Of a DNA stretch of 57,485 nucleotides, positions 40,750 to 49,616 are shown piece by piece. The DNA comes from Bryobacterales bacterium (GTDB lineage: Bacteria; Acidobacteriota; Terriglobia; Bryobacterales; Bryobacteraceae), in the NCBI GenBank assembly GCA_003167495.1, contig PMSX01000282.1, positions 1 to 57,485 on the forward strand. The letters are read 5' to 3'. The notes beneath the pieces were generated by a model. The model was given only the letters and a program-made list of their open reading frames with translations, had not been told where the DNA came from and made no database searches. Each line of letters begins with the position of its first letter. The stretch's first letter is position 1. The translations under genes and the position numbers were made by a program.

Positions 40750-42131
40750 CTACTCTTGCCCAGGTCCGAATTGCCCGTAAGCTCGCGCACCTTTACCAGG
40801 AGACTCGGGTCTTGCATAATGCGCATTCTCGCGATCTCTCTCACGTGTTGCCGGTAAGTGGTATGCAGCGTAGCGAAATCGGACTCCACTGCCGGAAAAA
40901 CCTGCAAGGTGACAGCTCCCATTTCATCTTTCGTCTGCTCTCCCCAAGTGACTTGAATGGGAGGGCGCGATGGGTTTTTCGGATTGTTATCTGAGTTATC
41001 CCAACTGACTTGGCTATCGAGCCTTGTGCCTTTCGGCAAAAGGATGATGTTCTCAAAAAAGTAGCGGTCTTGCCAGGCGAAATCCCAGTCTTTTATGTCG
41101 AGCAGCGTCTTGATCTTGCCATCGGGGAAAGTGGCAGTCATCTTCATTGTTTTGCCGATATAGTGGGCATGGGCACCGATGCTGACTGCCTCGACGTCCA
41201 CAGGCAGGACAAATGAATCGCGAACGGTGAAATCGTTCTCGCCGGGAGCGATATTGAGGCCGGAAAAAAGCCCGTAGGCAACCGGGAGCTGAATACTGAT
41301 CAGCGTATGCTCCGGGGCTTCCTTCGCGAAATACAGACCGACAGTGGATTGCTCCGTTTCTTCTTTGCCAGTGGGATGGAAATGGTATTGAAACATCAAG
41401 TCAGTGCCTTTGGGCAAGATCAAACCAAGTCCGGCAGGTAATAGGTGCGGTTGTGCGCCGACCGCTACACCTCCCAGGGGAACCATGTCGCGGTTCACCT
41501 TCATGCCTGCCATGGGAGATTTGCTGGCATCCTCTTCAGCCTCTATTTTCTGCGCGTCGGCGGTGGAATCGGCAAAGTAGAGAACATGATGAACCACTTG
41601 CCGCGATGAAGGCCGCAGTTCAATCGCGCGCACCCATTTGTCGTCCGGCAGATTGAGTGGGATGCGGAGATAGCGATAGATATCTGCGCCTTCTGCGGGA
41701 ATAGTGAAGCTCTTGTCCATTTTCACTATGAGGTCGGGAGTACCAAGCTGCCAGCCACTTGTGAATTCCGGGAGGGCCGGCGCTTTGGCCGGATCGCCTT
41801 TGGGCATGCCCTGTTTAACCCAGGCTTGGATCGTATTGAGTTCGTCGTCAGTGAGTCGGCGCGCGTCTCTATAGGAGTAGGAGGCGGGTTCGGCTTTCCA
41901 GGGAGGCATGATTCGTGCGGCGGTGACGGCAGCTATTAATTTGCCGTGTTTGGATACATCGTCGTAACTCAACAATGAGAATGGCGCTGCTTCGCCGGGA
42001 CGGTGGCAACTCGCGCAGCGGTGGTAGACGATGGGTGCGACGTCTTTGCTAAAGGTGATCTGCGCAGGAAGTGAAGAAGCGGCACCGGTAAAGGTGACAA
42101 GGGCCGTGAGAAGAAGATTTGTTTTTGTCAT
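40746..42131 (-). CDS. Exported cytochrome c/copper monooxygenase-like protein
   Basis: A 461-residue protein with an N-terminal signal peptide (NLLLTALVTFTGAASSLPAQ). A cytochrome c domain follows with the heme site CASCH and a downstream Met (IMPPWKAEP). The C-terminal two thirds look like a PHM-type copper monooxygenase: VVHHVLYF, QYHFHPTG and IGAHAHYIGKTM carry His pairs expected to bind copper. This combination occurs next to redoxin genes in acidobacteria and planctomycetes; the substrate is unknown. AGGGAAG sits 6 nt before the start. The gene is divergent from the SDR gene. Confidence 0.82.
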   Translation of the reverse strand: MTKTNLLLTALVTFTGAASSLPAQITFSKDVAPIVYHRCASCHRPGEAAPFSLLSYDDVSKHGKLIAAVTAARIMPPWKAEPASYSYRDARRLTDDELNTIQAWVKQGMPKGDPAKAPALPEFTSGWQLGTPDLIVKMDKSFTIPAEGADIYRYLRIPLNLPDDKWVRAIELRPSSRQVVHHVLYFADSTADAQKIEAEEDASKSPMAGMKVNRDMVPLGGVAVGAQPHLLPAGLGLILPKGTDLMFQYHFHPTGKEETEQSTVGLYFAKEAPEHTLISIQLPVAYGLFSGLNIAPGENDFTVRDSFVLPVDVEAVSIGAHAHYIGKTMKMTATFPDGKIKTLLDIKDWDFAWQDRYFFENIILLPKGTRLDSQVSWDNSDNNPKNPSRPPIQVTWGEQTKDEMGAVTLQVFPAVESDFATLHTTYRQHVREIARMRIMQDPSLLVKVRELTGNSDLGKSR

Positions 42132-42169
42132 TGTGCACTTCCCTCACCGATAATTCTATCCTGAAAGAC

Positions 42170-42919
42170 ATGACTGTCTTCGTTACCGGCGCGACCGCGG
42201 GCTTCGGCCTTGCCACTGTTCGAAAATTTGCCAAAGATGGCGCAAAAGTAATTGGCACAGGACGCCGGGCGAACCGGCTCGCCGACGTGGCAAAGGAAAT
42301 CGGGTCGAGCTTTTTGCCACTGACGTTTGACGTCGGTTCGCGCAAGCAAACGGAAGAGGCGATCAGCGGATTGCCCGCCGAATTTGCGGCCGTGGATGTG
42401 CTGGTGAACAACGCAGGCGGCGCGTTGGGGCTTGATCCCGCGCAAAGCGCGAACTTGGACGATTGGGACGCGATGGTGGATAGCAATGTGAAAGGCGTGA
42501 TGTATTGCACACGTCTGTTGTTGCCTGGAATGATCGAGCGTGGGCGCGGACACATTATCAGCATTGGCTCGGTGGCGGGCGAGTTCCCGTATCCTGGCGG
42601 CAACGTCTATGGCGCGGCAAAGGCGTTTGTGCATCAGTTCAGCCAGAATTTGCGCGCGGATCTAGTGGGGTCGCCGATTCGCGTCACAAACATCGAGCCA
42701 GGGCTGTGCGGAGGCACGGAGTTTTCGGAAGTGCGCTTCAAAGGCGACAAGGCGAAGGCGGCGGCCGTTTATGACGGGACGCAGCCGTTAACGGCAGAAG
42801 ATATTGCGGAAGCAATTCATTGGGCGGCTATGCTGCCGCCGCATGTGAATGTGAATGTGATGCAACTAATGCCGGTTTGCCAGGCGTTCGGGCCGTTCAA
42901 TATCAAGCGGAGCAAGTAG
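42170..42919 (+). CDS. Short-chain dehydrogenase, YdfG-like
   Basis: A 249-residue SDR. I used the ATG at 42170 because MTVFVTGATAGFGLATVRKF is the usual N-terminus and GAAAGAC precedes it; an upstream in-frame start at 42119 would run into the opposite gene. TGATAGFG binds NADP (the following GTGRRANRL has the Arg pair expected for NADP), NNAGG is present, and the catalytic set is Ser in SIGSVAGEF and the YGAAKAF motif with Tyr and Lys. YdfG-type enzymes reduce 3-hydroxy acids or malonic semialdehyde. The gene converges on the VWFA gene with 1 bp between. Confidence 0.9.
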   Translation: MTVFVTGATAGFGLATVRKFAKDGAKVIGTGRRANRLADVAKEIGSSFLPLTFDVGSRKQTEEAISGLPAEFAAVDVLVNNAGGALGLDPAQSANLDDWDAMVDSNVKGVMYCTRLLLPGMIERGRGHIISIGSVAGEFPYPGGNVYGAAKAFVHQFSQNLRADLVGSPIRVTNIEPGLCGGTEFSEVRFKGDKAKAAAVYDGTQPLTAEDIAEAIHWAAMLPPHVNVNVMQLMPVCQAFGPFNIKRSK

Positions 42920-42920
42920 C

Positions 42921-43946
42921 CTAAAAACCGCGCTGCGGCCTATAACCAGGCCGGGCGCGAATCTTATACTTGCGCATGGCTTCGTCCGTTAGCTCCACTC
43001 TGATTTTGCGAAAGCCTTCGTTGGGATTCGGCTGCGGGTAGTAGCTGATGGTATAGCTGTTGCCCAGATCTTCACGAATCGATTCGAAGGCCTCAATCTG
43101 CTTCTGCCACGTCTTCGCAAAATAACTTTTCCCGCCCGTGTTGGCGGAAATGCGTTTAAAGATGTTCGAGGAAATAGGATCTTTGGTCACTTCCGAAGTG
43201 GAGATCACATAGATAGGAATTCCTTCATCTTCAGCGACTGCGCGTACGTCGTCGGGAGAAACCATGCTGGCGTTATCGGGGCCGTTGGAGAACACGATCA
43301 CCACTTTACGGCCCGGCACTTTCGCGGCGTCGCGGAGTGTGAGAAGCAAACAGTTGTAGAGCGCGGAATCGTCTCCGGCGACGGCTTTGCGGAGACCGCC
43401 AATCGCACTACCGCGATCGCGATTCAAGGGCACCGCGCGGTTGAGGTTGCGGCTGTAGGTGTAAACAGCGATGGAATCCGAACGGTCGAGGCCGCGAATG
43501 AAATCGGCAATGGAATCGGAGGCGTAGACAAATCCGCGATACATGTAGTTGCTGGTATCGAACAGGACGAAGACGTTGGTGCCGGTGGCCTCGGAAGTGG
43601 AATCGACGGCGTCGGGATTGGCGGGGACGCCACCCGGCGAAGGTTCCGCAGCCGACGCGCGCAAGGGACGCATTTCACCGTTTTCGAGCACTTGCATGGG
43701 CGAACGGGAGCCTTCGGCGAAGGTAGCTAGCTTCTGAACGATGTCATCTTCATAGATTTTGAAGTCTTTGGGTTTGAGGCCGTTCACGTATTTATTTTTC
43801 TGATCGAGCACGGTAAAACCGAGAACGACCATGTCGACCTTCACGCGGAAAGTGGGCTGTTCGGGCTCTTGCGCCCGCAGCCAAACGCCCGCCGCGATTG
43901 CGGCCATCAAACAGCAGGTAGAAAGGATGCCCGTTATTTTCTTCAC
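42921..43946 (-). CDS. Exported VWFA-related protein, acidobacterial type
   Basis: A 341-residue secreted protein. The N-terminus (KKITGILSTCCLMAAIAAGV) is a signal peptide and FRVKVDMVVLGFTVLDQKNK followed by GLKPKDFKIYEDD is the typical opening of the acidobacterial VWFA-related family. The vWA strand reads NVFVLFDTSNYMYRG, in which DxSxS is DTSNY; so the metal site is imperfect. It may bind protein partners at the cell surface. The start is GTG at 43946, 9 bp after the stop of the large protein gene, so both form an operon. Confidence 0.88.
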   Translation of the reverse strand: MKKITGILSTCCLMAAIAAGVWLRAQEPEQPTFRVKVDMVVLGFTVLDQKNKYVNGLKPKDFKIYEDDIVQKLATFAEGSRSPMQVLENGEMRPLRASAAEPSPGGVPANPDAVDSTSEATGTNVFVLFDTSNYMYRGFVYASDSIADFIRGLDRSDSIAVYTYSRNLNRAVPLNRDRGSAIGGLRKAVAGDDSALYNCLLLTLRDAAKVPGRKVVIVFSNGPDNASMVSPDDVRAVAEDEGIPIYVISTSEVTKDPISSNIFKRISANTGGKSYFAKTWQKQIEAFESIREDLGNSYTISYYPQPNPNEGFRKIRVELTDEAMRKYKIRARPGYRPQRGF

Positions 43947-43955
43947 AAGATGTTC

Positions 43956-46900
43956 CTAGTTCCCCGCCCCATTCATGGCAACACTTTGTGCGCCATGCTG
44001 CCTTACGTTTGCGGCCAACGCGTCGAGCGAGCGCAACAACGCGGGCCAATCTTCCAAATGAGTGGCAAAGATATTCTCGATGGCGGAACGGTTCCATTCG
44101 GGAACATAGGAATCCAGTTGCCCCGCGGGGACGCCTGCTTCATCGGCCAGAGCAGCGTAGTAAAGATTATTGGATTCCCAACTCTCGGCCAAGACGCGGC
44201 TGGAATATCCCATCAACGCGGGGAACGTCCGCAAATACAAGAGACCGGGACGGTAGGAATGAGTCAAGGTCGGTTTGGGAGTGCCGAAGGCTCGGCCAAT
44301 CGCAACGGGATCCAAATCAGCCTTATTTTTGGCAGCGAGGGAATTAATTTCGAGCGAGGCCAAATCAGGCTGGATGTCTGCGAGCGCGGGATCGGAGGCG
44401 ATGGCGTACAAGACCGAAGAAGGAACGTGCGCGGCGGTGTTTTCAAAATCGCTGGCAATCAAAAGATGATCGTCAATCCATTCAACGCTAGAGGGCTGCA
44501 TGTATGCGCGCAAACTATCCAACACACGGGCTTCCACTTGTGCGTTCAGGGCGGCCATAGCGAGGAGAGCGCGGCCGCGCTGCAAGTGCAACGCGACCCA
44601 GCGAATTTGTGCCGGGGTGATGTTGCGCCAGCGGTTGACAGTAACGCCGGCAATGATTTGCGGAACAAGATCGGCCCAGATGAGAGCTTGTTCGCGTTTT
44701 GGCGTGAGGAAGTTCTGTTCGGCCTCTGCTAACGCATAGGGAATAGCAATGAGCGAGCCGGTGAGCCGGCCACCGGAGCTTTCGGGCCAACCTGTACCGG
44801 ACAATTCAGTGTGACGCCATTCGGCAGGTGAACCTTCAGGGCCGATAAAATCATGCGCGCGAACGAGCAAGGGATTGGTCAAACATAATTGCGCGCCGGG
44901 CGGAGCGTAGTAACTGTAGACGATACCCACGAGCGAATCGCGGACAAACGGCGCGAGCGTGCCCTTGGGATCTTTCTTCTCCGTGCCCTTCATAAGGCTT
45001 TCCACGTTGAGCTTACGTTCCAGGTCGATGTGACGATCGCTCCAAAAGCCGACAGACAAAGTGTTTTTCTCTTCAGCGGAGAGCGAGCCGCGAGTGGGCT
45101 CGGTTTCTTCAAGCCGGGTCAGCTGTTCGTTAAGAGCTTTGAGGGAGGTGGGATCGGCCGAGCCTTTGTCCAGGCGGTCGGCGGCGAGAAACAGCCCATC
45201 TAAAGAGACGAGCCGCTGGGCATCGAAAATGCGCAGGAAATTTTCGGCGGGTGAAACGGGCGAGGGTCCACGCACTCTACCCACCAGCAATTCAATCAGG
45301 CGCTCTTGCTTGCCGCCAACGGCCGTTTTAGATTCAGCGGCGGCCAACAACGCGTTGACGCCGGAACGCGCGGCATCAAACACATCCGCTTCTTGTTTGA
45401 CTTGGGCGAAGGGAGCGACAATCTTACTGAAGGTTTCGTCGCGGGCGGAAAGCGGAATTGAATCCTGGCGGCAAAGTATCCGCCACAATTCAACCAAGGC
45501 TTGAGAAGCGCCTAAGGAGTCGGAGCGCAGCAGGTTGTCGTGAATCTTCAGTGAGGCAGCGCCCCAATCCAAATACCTCGTCATAGAAGCCTCACTGAGC
45601 GTGGGCGAATCGGCAAACAGGACGTATTGCTGACCAAGAACGCGGTAGTCGGCGATCAAGCGGGCGGCCATTTCAGGCGACAGCGGTTTGCTGCGATCAC
45701 GGTCGATATCGTTCAAGGCAAGGAAGATTTTCAGCGGTTCATTTTCGACCGACTTACGGCTAAGACCAAAAAGCGCTTCGAGCAAATCTTCGCTCGATCG
45801 CCAACTTGTGGCTGAGCGGGTCAGCTTTCCGTCGTACTTGCCGTGGGGGTGATGAATGAAAAGATTCCGCCACACTTCCAGATTGCCGGGTATGTGCGCT
45901 TGGCCGTTGGCATCAATGCGCAGCGAATTAGTGAGGAGCATCAAATCAGTGCTGGAGCGGAAAACGGGTCGTGCGGGTCCCGGGCTGGTGACTTTGCCGC
46001 GCAAGGCATCGTAGTTGCGCTTCAGGCGGTCGGGTTGCGTGAGATAGGCGAAAGGGGGACCACTGATACGCGAAAGCGAGTCAAAATAGCTGGCCAGCCA
46101 GCCATCGTCCATGGCCATGAGTTTTTCAAAAAAGGGGCCTGGAGTCGAGGGATTCACGCCAACCAAGGAGGCCCAGACTTTGGGAGAACCCGGCACAACA
46201 GCGCTGCCGTCGCGGATCTGGAACATGCCGCCGAAAAAGTCCAGGACGTGAGAATAGATTTTCAATTTGGCGGGAGGGGCCTGCTTGCGAAGCGCTTCCG
46301 CGGTCGGACGGTCGAGATGGGAAAGGCCGAGATACAAGCGGCACAGGGAGGGGTCGGACAAAAAGGCGTCCAGGAAGTCAGTTTGTCCCTGGCGGTTGAG
46401 AGCCGCGAGCCAGTATTCGGAAGTGTACAGGACTGGGACCTGAGTGGCCCGGTAGGGGAATTCAAAGCGGTGATTGGCTCGCAAATCCTGTTCCAGCTGA
46501 GTGAGGGGAAACGCCGAATCAACCGTGAGGAAGGCGCGCGTGGGGTTGACGGTTTCGAGTACGATGTCCGCGCCGCAGGAGCCACGCATACGGTAGCCTA
46601 AAACCTTGAGCAGCGCGCCTGTTTCTTCGCTGTCGCAAGTCGGGATGACGATTTTGCCTTCTTTGGTGGCCATATCCTGGAGTTCGCGCGCTTGCGCAAT
46701 GTAGCGAATCAAGAGGCGCAAATATTCGGTTTGCTGTAGAGCTTCGTTACCGGATGCCTCATAACCATTGGTGACAATGTTGCGGGCTAACGCCGGGAGC
46801 AGCTCTTCGGGGGCCAGATCGGGTGAGAGAGCCGCCATGCGAGCAAAAGAGGCTAGCGGTCCGGGCACTGTGGCCATGGAATATTTCGCATGCTCGCGCT

Positions 46901-47432
46901 GGGCCGGGGACGAAAGATCGGTACCGCCGGCGGCTTGGTATTGTTGCAGGTCAGCACTGGTGTCTTTGCCGTTCATGTAGTCCATGAGCAACAACTGGCG
47001 CTGCGCCAATTTTTTTCGATTGGCGTCGGTTTCCATACCGGCCCATTTGGCGGTGGCATCACGGCAGCTGCCTTCGCCGTGCCGGCATAAGAATTCAGCG
47101 AGTGACTGCTGGGTAGCGGGATCATTTGCGTTCGACTCGGCCTCACGGGTTAACAACGCCTTGGCAGACGTCAAATCGCCGGTCGCCTCGAACTGAGCGA
47201 CATGGTCGTTGGTCGCTTGATCGGGCCTAGCCGATGGCGGAGCCAGTGCGGCTAACAGCGTCACGGACAGAACAGTCCGAATGACAGGGCACTTTCGCGC
47301 CCTTTGCAACTTTAGCAAGATCGCGCAAAACGTGCGCGGTATCGGGCACGCCGCCCAAAGATCGGCGGAGTTGCTTTGCTGTCTGGCGACGCACATCCGC
47401 GCCCTTTGCGCTTTCCACGAACGGAAAATCAT
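43956..47432 (-). CDS. Large exported protein of unknown function
   Basis: A 1158-residue protein without a domain I recognise. The ATG at 47432 has a strong ribosome binding site (GGGGAG six nt upstream), but the signal-peptide-like stretch VIRTVLSVTLLAALAPPSAR starts only near residue 50. A TTG at 47307-47309 would put that signal at the N-terminus, so the start is open. The part after it (VAQFEATGDLTSAKALLTRE, NDPATQQSLAEFLCRHGEG) looks TPR-like. Many helical repeats with LARNI, DLAPEELLPAL and similar follow. It is followed 9 bp later by the VWFA gene and probably works with it on the cell surface. The gene is divergent from a Gfo/Idh gene. Confidence 0.75.
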   Translation of the reverse strand: MIFRSWKAQRARMCVARQQSNSADLWAACPIPRTFCAILLKLQRARKCPVIRTVLSVTLLAALAPPSARPDQATNDHVAQFEATGDLTSAKALLTREAESNANDPATQQSLAEFLCRHGEGSCRDATAKWAGMETDANRKKLAQRQLLLMDYMNGKDTSADLQQYQAAGGTDLSSPAQREHAKYSMATVPGPLASFARMAALSPDLAPEELLPALARNIVTNGYEASGNEALQQTEYLRLLIRYIAQARELQDMATKEGKIVIPTCDSEETGALLKVLGYRMRGSCGADIVLETVNPTRAFLTVDSAFPLTQLEQDLRANHRFEFPYRATQVPVLYTSEYWLAALNRQGQTDFLDAFLSDPSLCRLYLGLSHLDRPTAEALRKQAPPAKLKIYSHVLDFFGGMFQIRDGSAVVPGSPKVWASLVGVNPSTPGPFFEKLMAMDDGWLASYFDSLSRISGPPFAYLTQPDRLKRNYDALRGKVTSPGPARPVFRSSTDLMLLTNSLRIDANGQAHIPGNLEVWRNLFIHHPHGKYDGKLTRSATSWRSSEDLLEALFGLSRKSVENEPLKIFLALNDIDRDRSKPLSPEMAARLIADYRVLGQQYVLFADSPTLSEASMTRYLDWGAASLKIHDNLLRSDSLGASQALVELWRILCRQDSIPLSARDETFSKIVAPFAQVKQEADVFDAARSGVNALLAAAESKTAVGGKQERLIELLVGRVRGPSPVSPAENFLRIFDAQRLVSLDGLFLAADRLDKGSADPTSLKALNEQLTRLEETEPTRGSLSAEEKNTLSVGFWSDRHIDLERKLNVESLMKGTEKKDPKGTLAPFVRDSLVGIVYSYYAPPGAQLCLTNPLLVRAHDFIGPEGSPAEWRHTELSGTGWPESSGGRLTGSLIAIPYALAEAEQNFLTPKREQALIWADLVPQIIAGVTVNRWRNITPAQIRWVALHLQRGRALLAMAALNAQVEARVLDSLRAYMQPSSVEWIDDHLLIASDFENTAAHVPSSVLYAIASDPALADIQPDLASLEINSLAAKNKADLDPVAIGRAFGTPKPTLTHSYRPGLLYLRTFPALMGYSSRVLAESWESNNLYYAALADEAGVPAGQLDSYVPEWNRSAIENIFATHLEDWPALLRSLDALAANVRQHGAQSVAMNGAGN

Positions 47433-47578
47433 GGTGCACTCCCCCCCAACTTTAGAAACTTACTTTATCATTTACGGATTGAACCGGATAACAGATTCAC
47501 CCTAGACTCCATTAGACATGAAACTAGCACGCTGCCGCCAGAAAGATTTTGTAAATTTTGTATTATCATGAAGCTCGC

Positions 47579-48700
47579 ATGTGGCGTTTTCTCCTCCTCC
47601 TTTCGCTCTGTTGTCTTTGCCTAACCGCCGAAACGAGTCCACCGTCCTACAAAATTGCCGTGGTGGGCTTGGTTCACGCGCACGCGTGGGGCCGGCTGCG
47701 CGCCATGGTGCAAGGTAAATCGGCCAAGCTTGTTGGTGTGGCTGAACCGAATGCGGAATTGCTGGCCGAGGCGAAAAAAGCGGGCGTGCCGGACGATTTG
47801 CTCTTTTCCGATTACAGCAAAATGCTGGATCAAACGAAGCCGGACATTGTTTGGGCGTTTGTGGAAAACAACCGCCATTTGGAGATCGCCCGTGTGTGCG
47901 CGCCGCGTCATATCAGTCTGATTTTCGAAAAGCCTTTGGCGAGCACGTACGCCGACGCCAAACAAATGCAGAGTTTGGCCGCCAAATACAACATACGGAT
48001 TATGACCAACTATCAGATGGCATGGTGGCCCACAAATTACGCTGCCAAGAATGCGGCCGACCACGGCGAGATTGGCCAGGTGTACCGGTTGCGGGGAATC
48101 GTTGGTCATGGTGGTCCCGGATCGAATGGTGTGCGCAACAAGTACTTTTTCGATTGGCTCACAGACCCCGAGAAGAACGGCGCAGGGGCGCTGATGGATT
48201 TCGGCTGTTACAACGCGCTGTGGAGCATCTGGTATTTGGGTATGCCAACGAGTGTCTATGCGACGGCACAGCATCTGCGGCCTGAGCGGTTTCCGAAGGT
48301 GGAAGACAGCGCGACTTTGGTGTTCACGTATCCACACGCTTCGGCGGTGTTTGAAGCGAGTTGGGATTTGCCGCGCAGTTTTCAGGATCTGGAAGTGTTT
48401 GGTCTTTCGTCAGATTCCGGAGCGCCTGAGCAAGCGCCGGGTAGTTTGTATATGACGCAGGCCGGCGTGGAATTCCGTAAAGGGAAAGAGACCAAGCAAT
48501 TGACAGTGGCTTCGCTGGCGGAAGAAGAGAGCGAACCGGTGGCGTATATGGTTTCGCGCATTAAGGCGGACAAGCCGATTGAAGGTTTGACAGCGATTGA
48601 GATCAATGTGGACGTGATCCACTTGATTGACTTGTCGAAGGAATCGATTAAGACGGGGCGAGCAGTACCGGTTAGCGAGAAAGAGCGCGGAACGAAGTAG
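47579..48700 (+). CDS. Exported Gfo/Idh/MocA-family oxidoreductase
   Basis: A 373-residue oxidoreductase. I took the ATG at 47579, which starts a signal peptide (MWRFLLLLSLCCLCLTA); an upstream in-frame TTG would only add seven residues. The Rossmann start reads YKIAVVGLVHAHAWGRLRAM, so the usual GxGxxG is unusual (GLVHAH). LIFEKPLAS contains the conserved EKP motif, and later the C-terminal alpha/beta domain has GALMDFGCYNALWSIWYLGM. These enzymes oxidise or reduce sugars or polyols with NAD(P); an exported form suggests a Tat- or Sec-translocated enzyme. Its 3' end overlaps apbE by 29 bp in a convergent pair. Confidence 0.88.
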   Translation: MWRFLLLLSLCCLCLTAETSPPSYKIAVVGLVHAHAWGRLRAMVQGKSAKLVGVAEPNAELLAEAKKAGVPDDLLFSDYSKMLDQTKPDIVWAFVENNRHLEIARVCAPRHISLIFEKPLASTYADAKQMQSLAAKYNIRIMTNYQMAWWPTNYAAKNAADHGEIGQVYRLRGIVGHGGPGSNGVRNKYFFDWLTDPEKNGAGALMDFGCYNALWSIWYLGMPTSVYATAQHLRPERFPKVEDSATLVFTYPHASAVFEASWDLPRSFQDLEVFGLSSDSGAPEQAPGSLYMTQAGVEFRKGKETKQLTVASLAEEESEPVAYMVSRIKADKPIEGLTAIEINVDVIHLIDLSKESIKTGRAVPVSEKERGTK

Positions 48701-49616
48701 ATTCGAGCACTTTGGCACCCGTTGCGACCACGGCGGATACTCCAGGCTGTTTATCGATGAAGGCGAGACCCTGTTCAGGGCCGAGAACATTGATAGCGGT
48801 GGCCATGCCGTCGGCATCAATACCGCGACGGGCGATGACAGTGGTAGTGATGTTCGTGGTTAGGCCGAGGCCTGTCTTGGGATCAAGAATGTGAGAGTAG
48901 CGGACGCCGTTCACTTCGAAGTTTTGTTCAGTGGAACCGGAAGTGGAGACGGCCCCGTGGGCGAGAAGGAGAGCGCGATCAAGGGCGTCGATGCCAATCT
49001 TCCAGCCTTTTTCGCCGGGCGGTGCGTCGCTGAAGGCGAGATCTCCGCTGGCAGCGACGAGGGCGCTCTTTATGCCGAGTTTGTCGAGGACGATGAGCGC
49101 TTCATCCGCGGCGTAGCCCTTCGCGATGCCGCCCACATCCAGTTGCATGGCGGAAATGTCGAACCAGACGGTGCGCGCGATGGGATCGAGGTGCATTTTG
49201 CGGAAGCCGCTGCGAGACAAGGCGTCCTTGAGGACGTCGGCGCTGGGAAGTGAGCGCGCACGGCGGTTTTGACGCCATAGGTGAGTGAGAGACCCGATAG
49301 TGACATCGAACGCGCCCTCGGTCTGTTGGGAGAGTGACTGACCTTCGGCAAGGACGGTGAACAGGTCGTCGCTGATGTGGGTGGGAGTTAAGGTAGTGGT
49401 GACGCGGCTCAGTTCACTGTCGGCGCGGTAATCCGAAAGAGTTGCATCTAATTGAGTGATGCGGGCGAAGGCGGCTTGAAATGCTTGTTTAGCTTGTTGT
49501 TCGTTGGCGGCATAGAGCTTGATACTGAAGAGCGTGCCCATATGCGGTTCAACGGCTTCATAGGGCTGTAGAGTGGCGGCCGAGAGCAGCAGAGCCAGAG
49601 CGGCGCTACTGCTCAT
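48672..49616 (-). CDS. apbE: FAD:protein FMN transferase ApbE
   Basis: A 314-residue flavin transferase. The start is hydrophobic (SSAALALLLSAATLQP) as in exported ApbE proteins. HMGTLFSIKLYA, GAFDVTIGSLTHLW, LDVGGIAKGYAADEALIVL and STSGSTEQNFEVNG with HILDPKTG and an Asp/Thr motif (GIDADGMATAINVLG) give the magnesium- and FAD-binding features. ApbE covalently attaches FMN to Thr or Ser of extracytoplasmic redox proteins such as RnfG, NqrC or urocanate-reductase-like proteins. It overlaps the cytochrome-FGE gene by 11 bp, so an electron-transfer link is plausible; no flavinylation target was found nearby. Confidence 0.93.
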   Translation of the reverse strand: MSSSAALALLLSAATLQPYEAVEPHMGTLFSIKLYAANEQQAKQAFQAAFARITQLDATLSDYRADSELSRVTTTLTPTHISDDLFTVLAEGQSLSQQTEGAFDVTIGSLTHLWRQNRRARSLPSADVLKDALSRSGFRKMHLDPIARTVWFDISAMQLDVGGIAKGYAADEALIVLDKLGIKSALVAASGDLAFSDAPPGEKGWKIGIDALDRALLLAHGAVSTSGSTEQNFEVNGVRYSHILDPKTGLGLTTNITTTVIARRGIDADGMATAINVLGPEQGLAFIDKQPGVSAVVATGAKVLESTSFRALSR

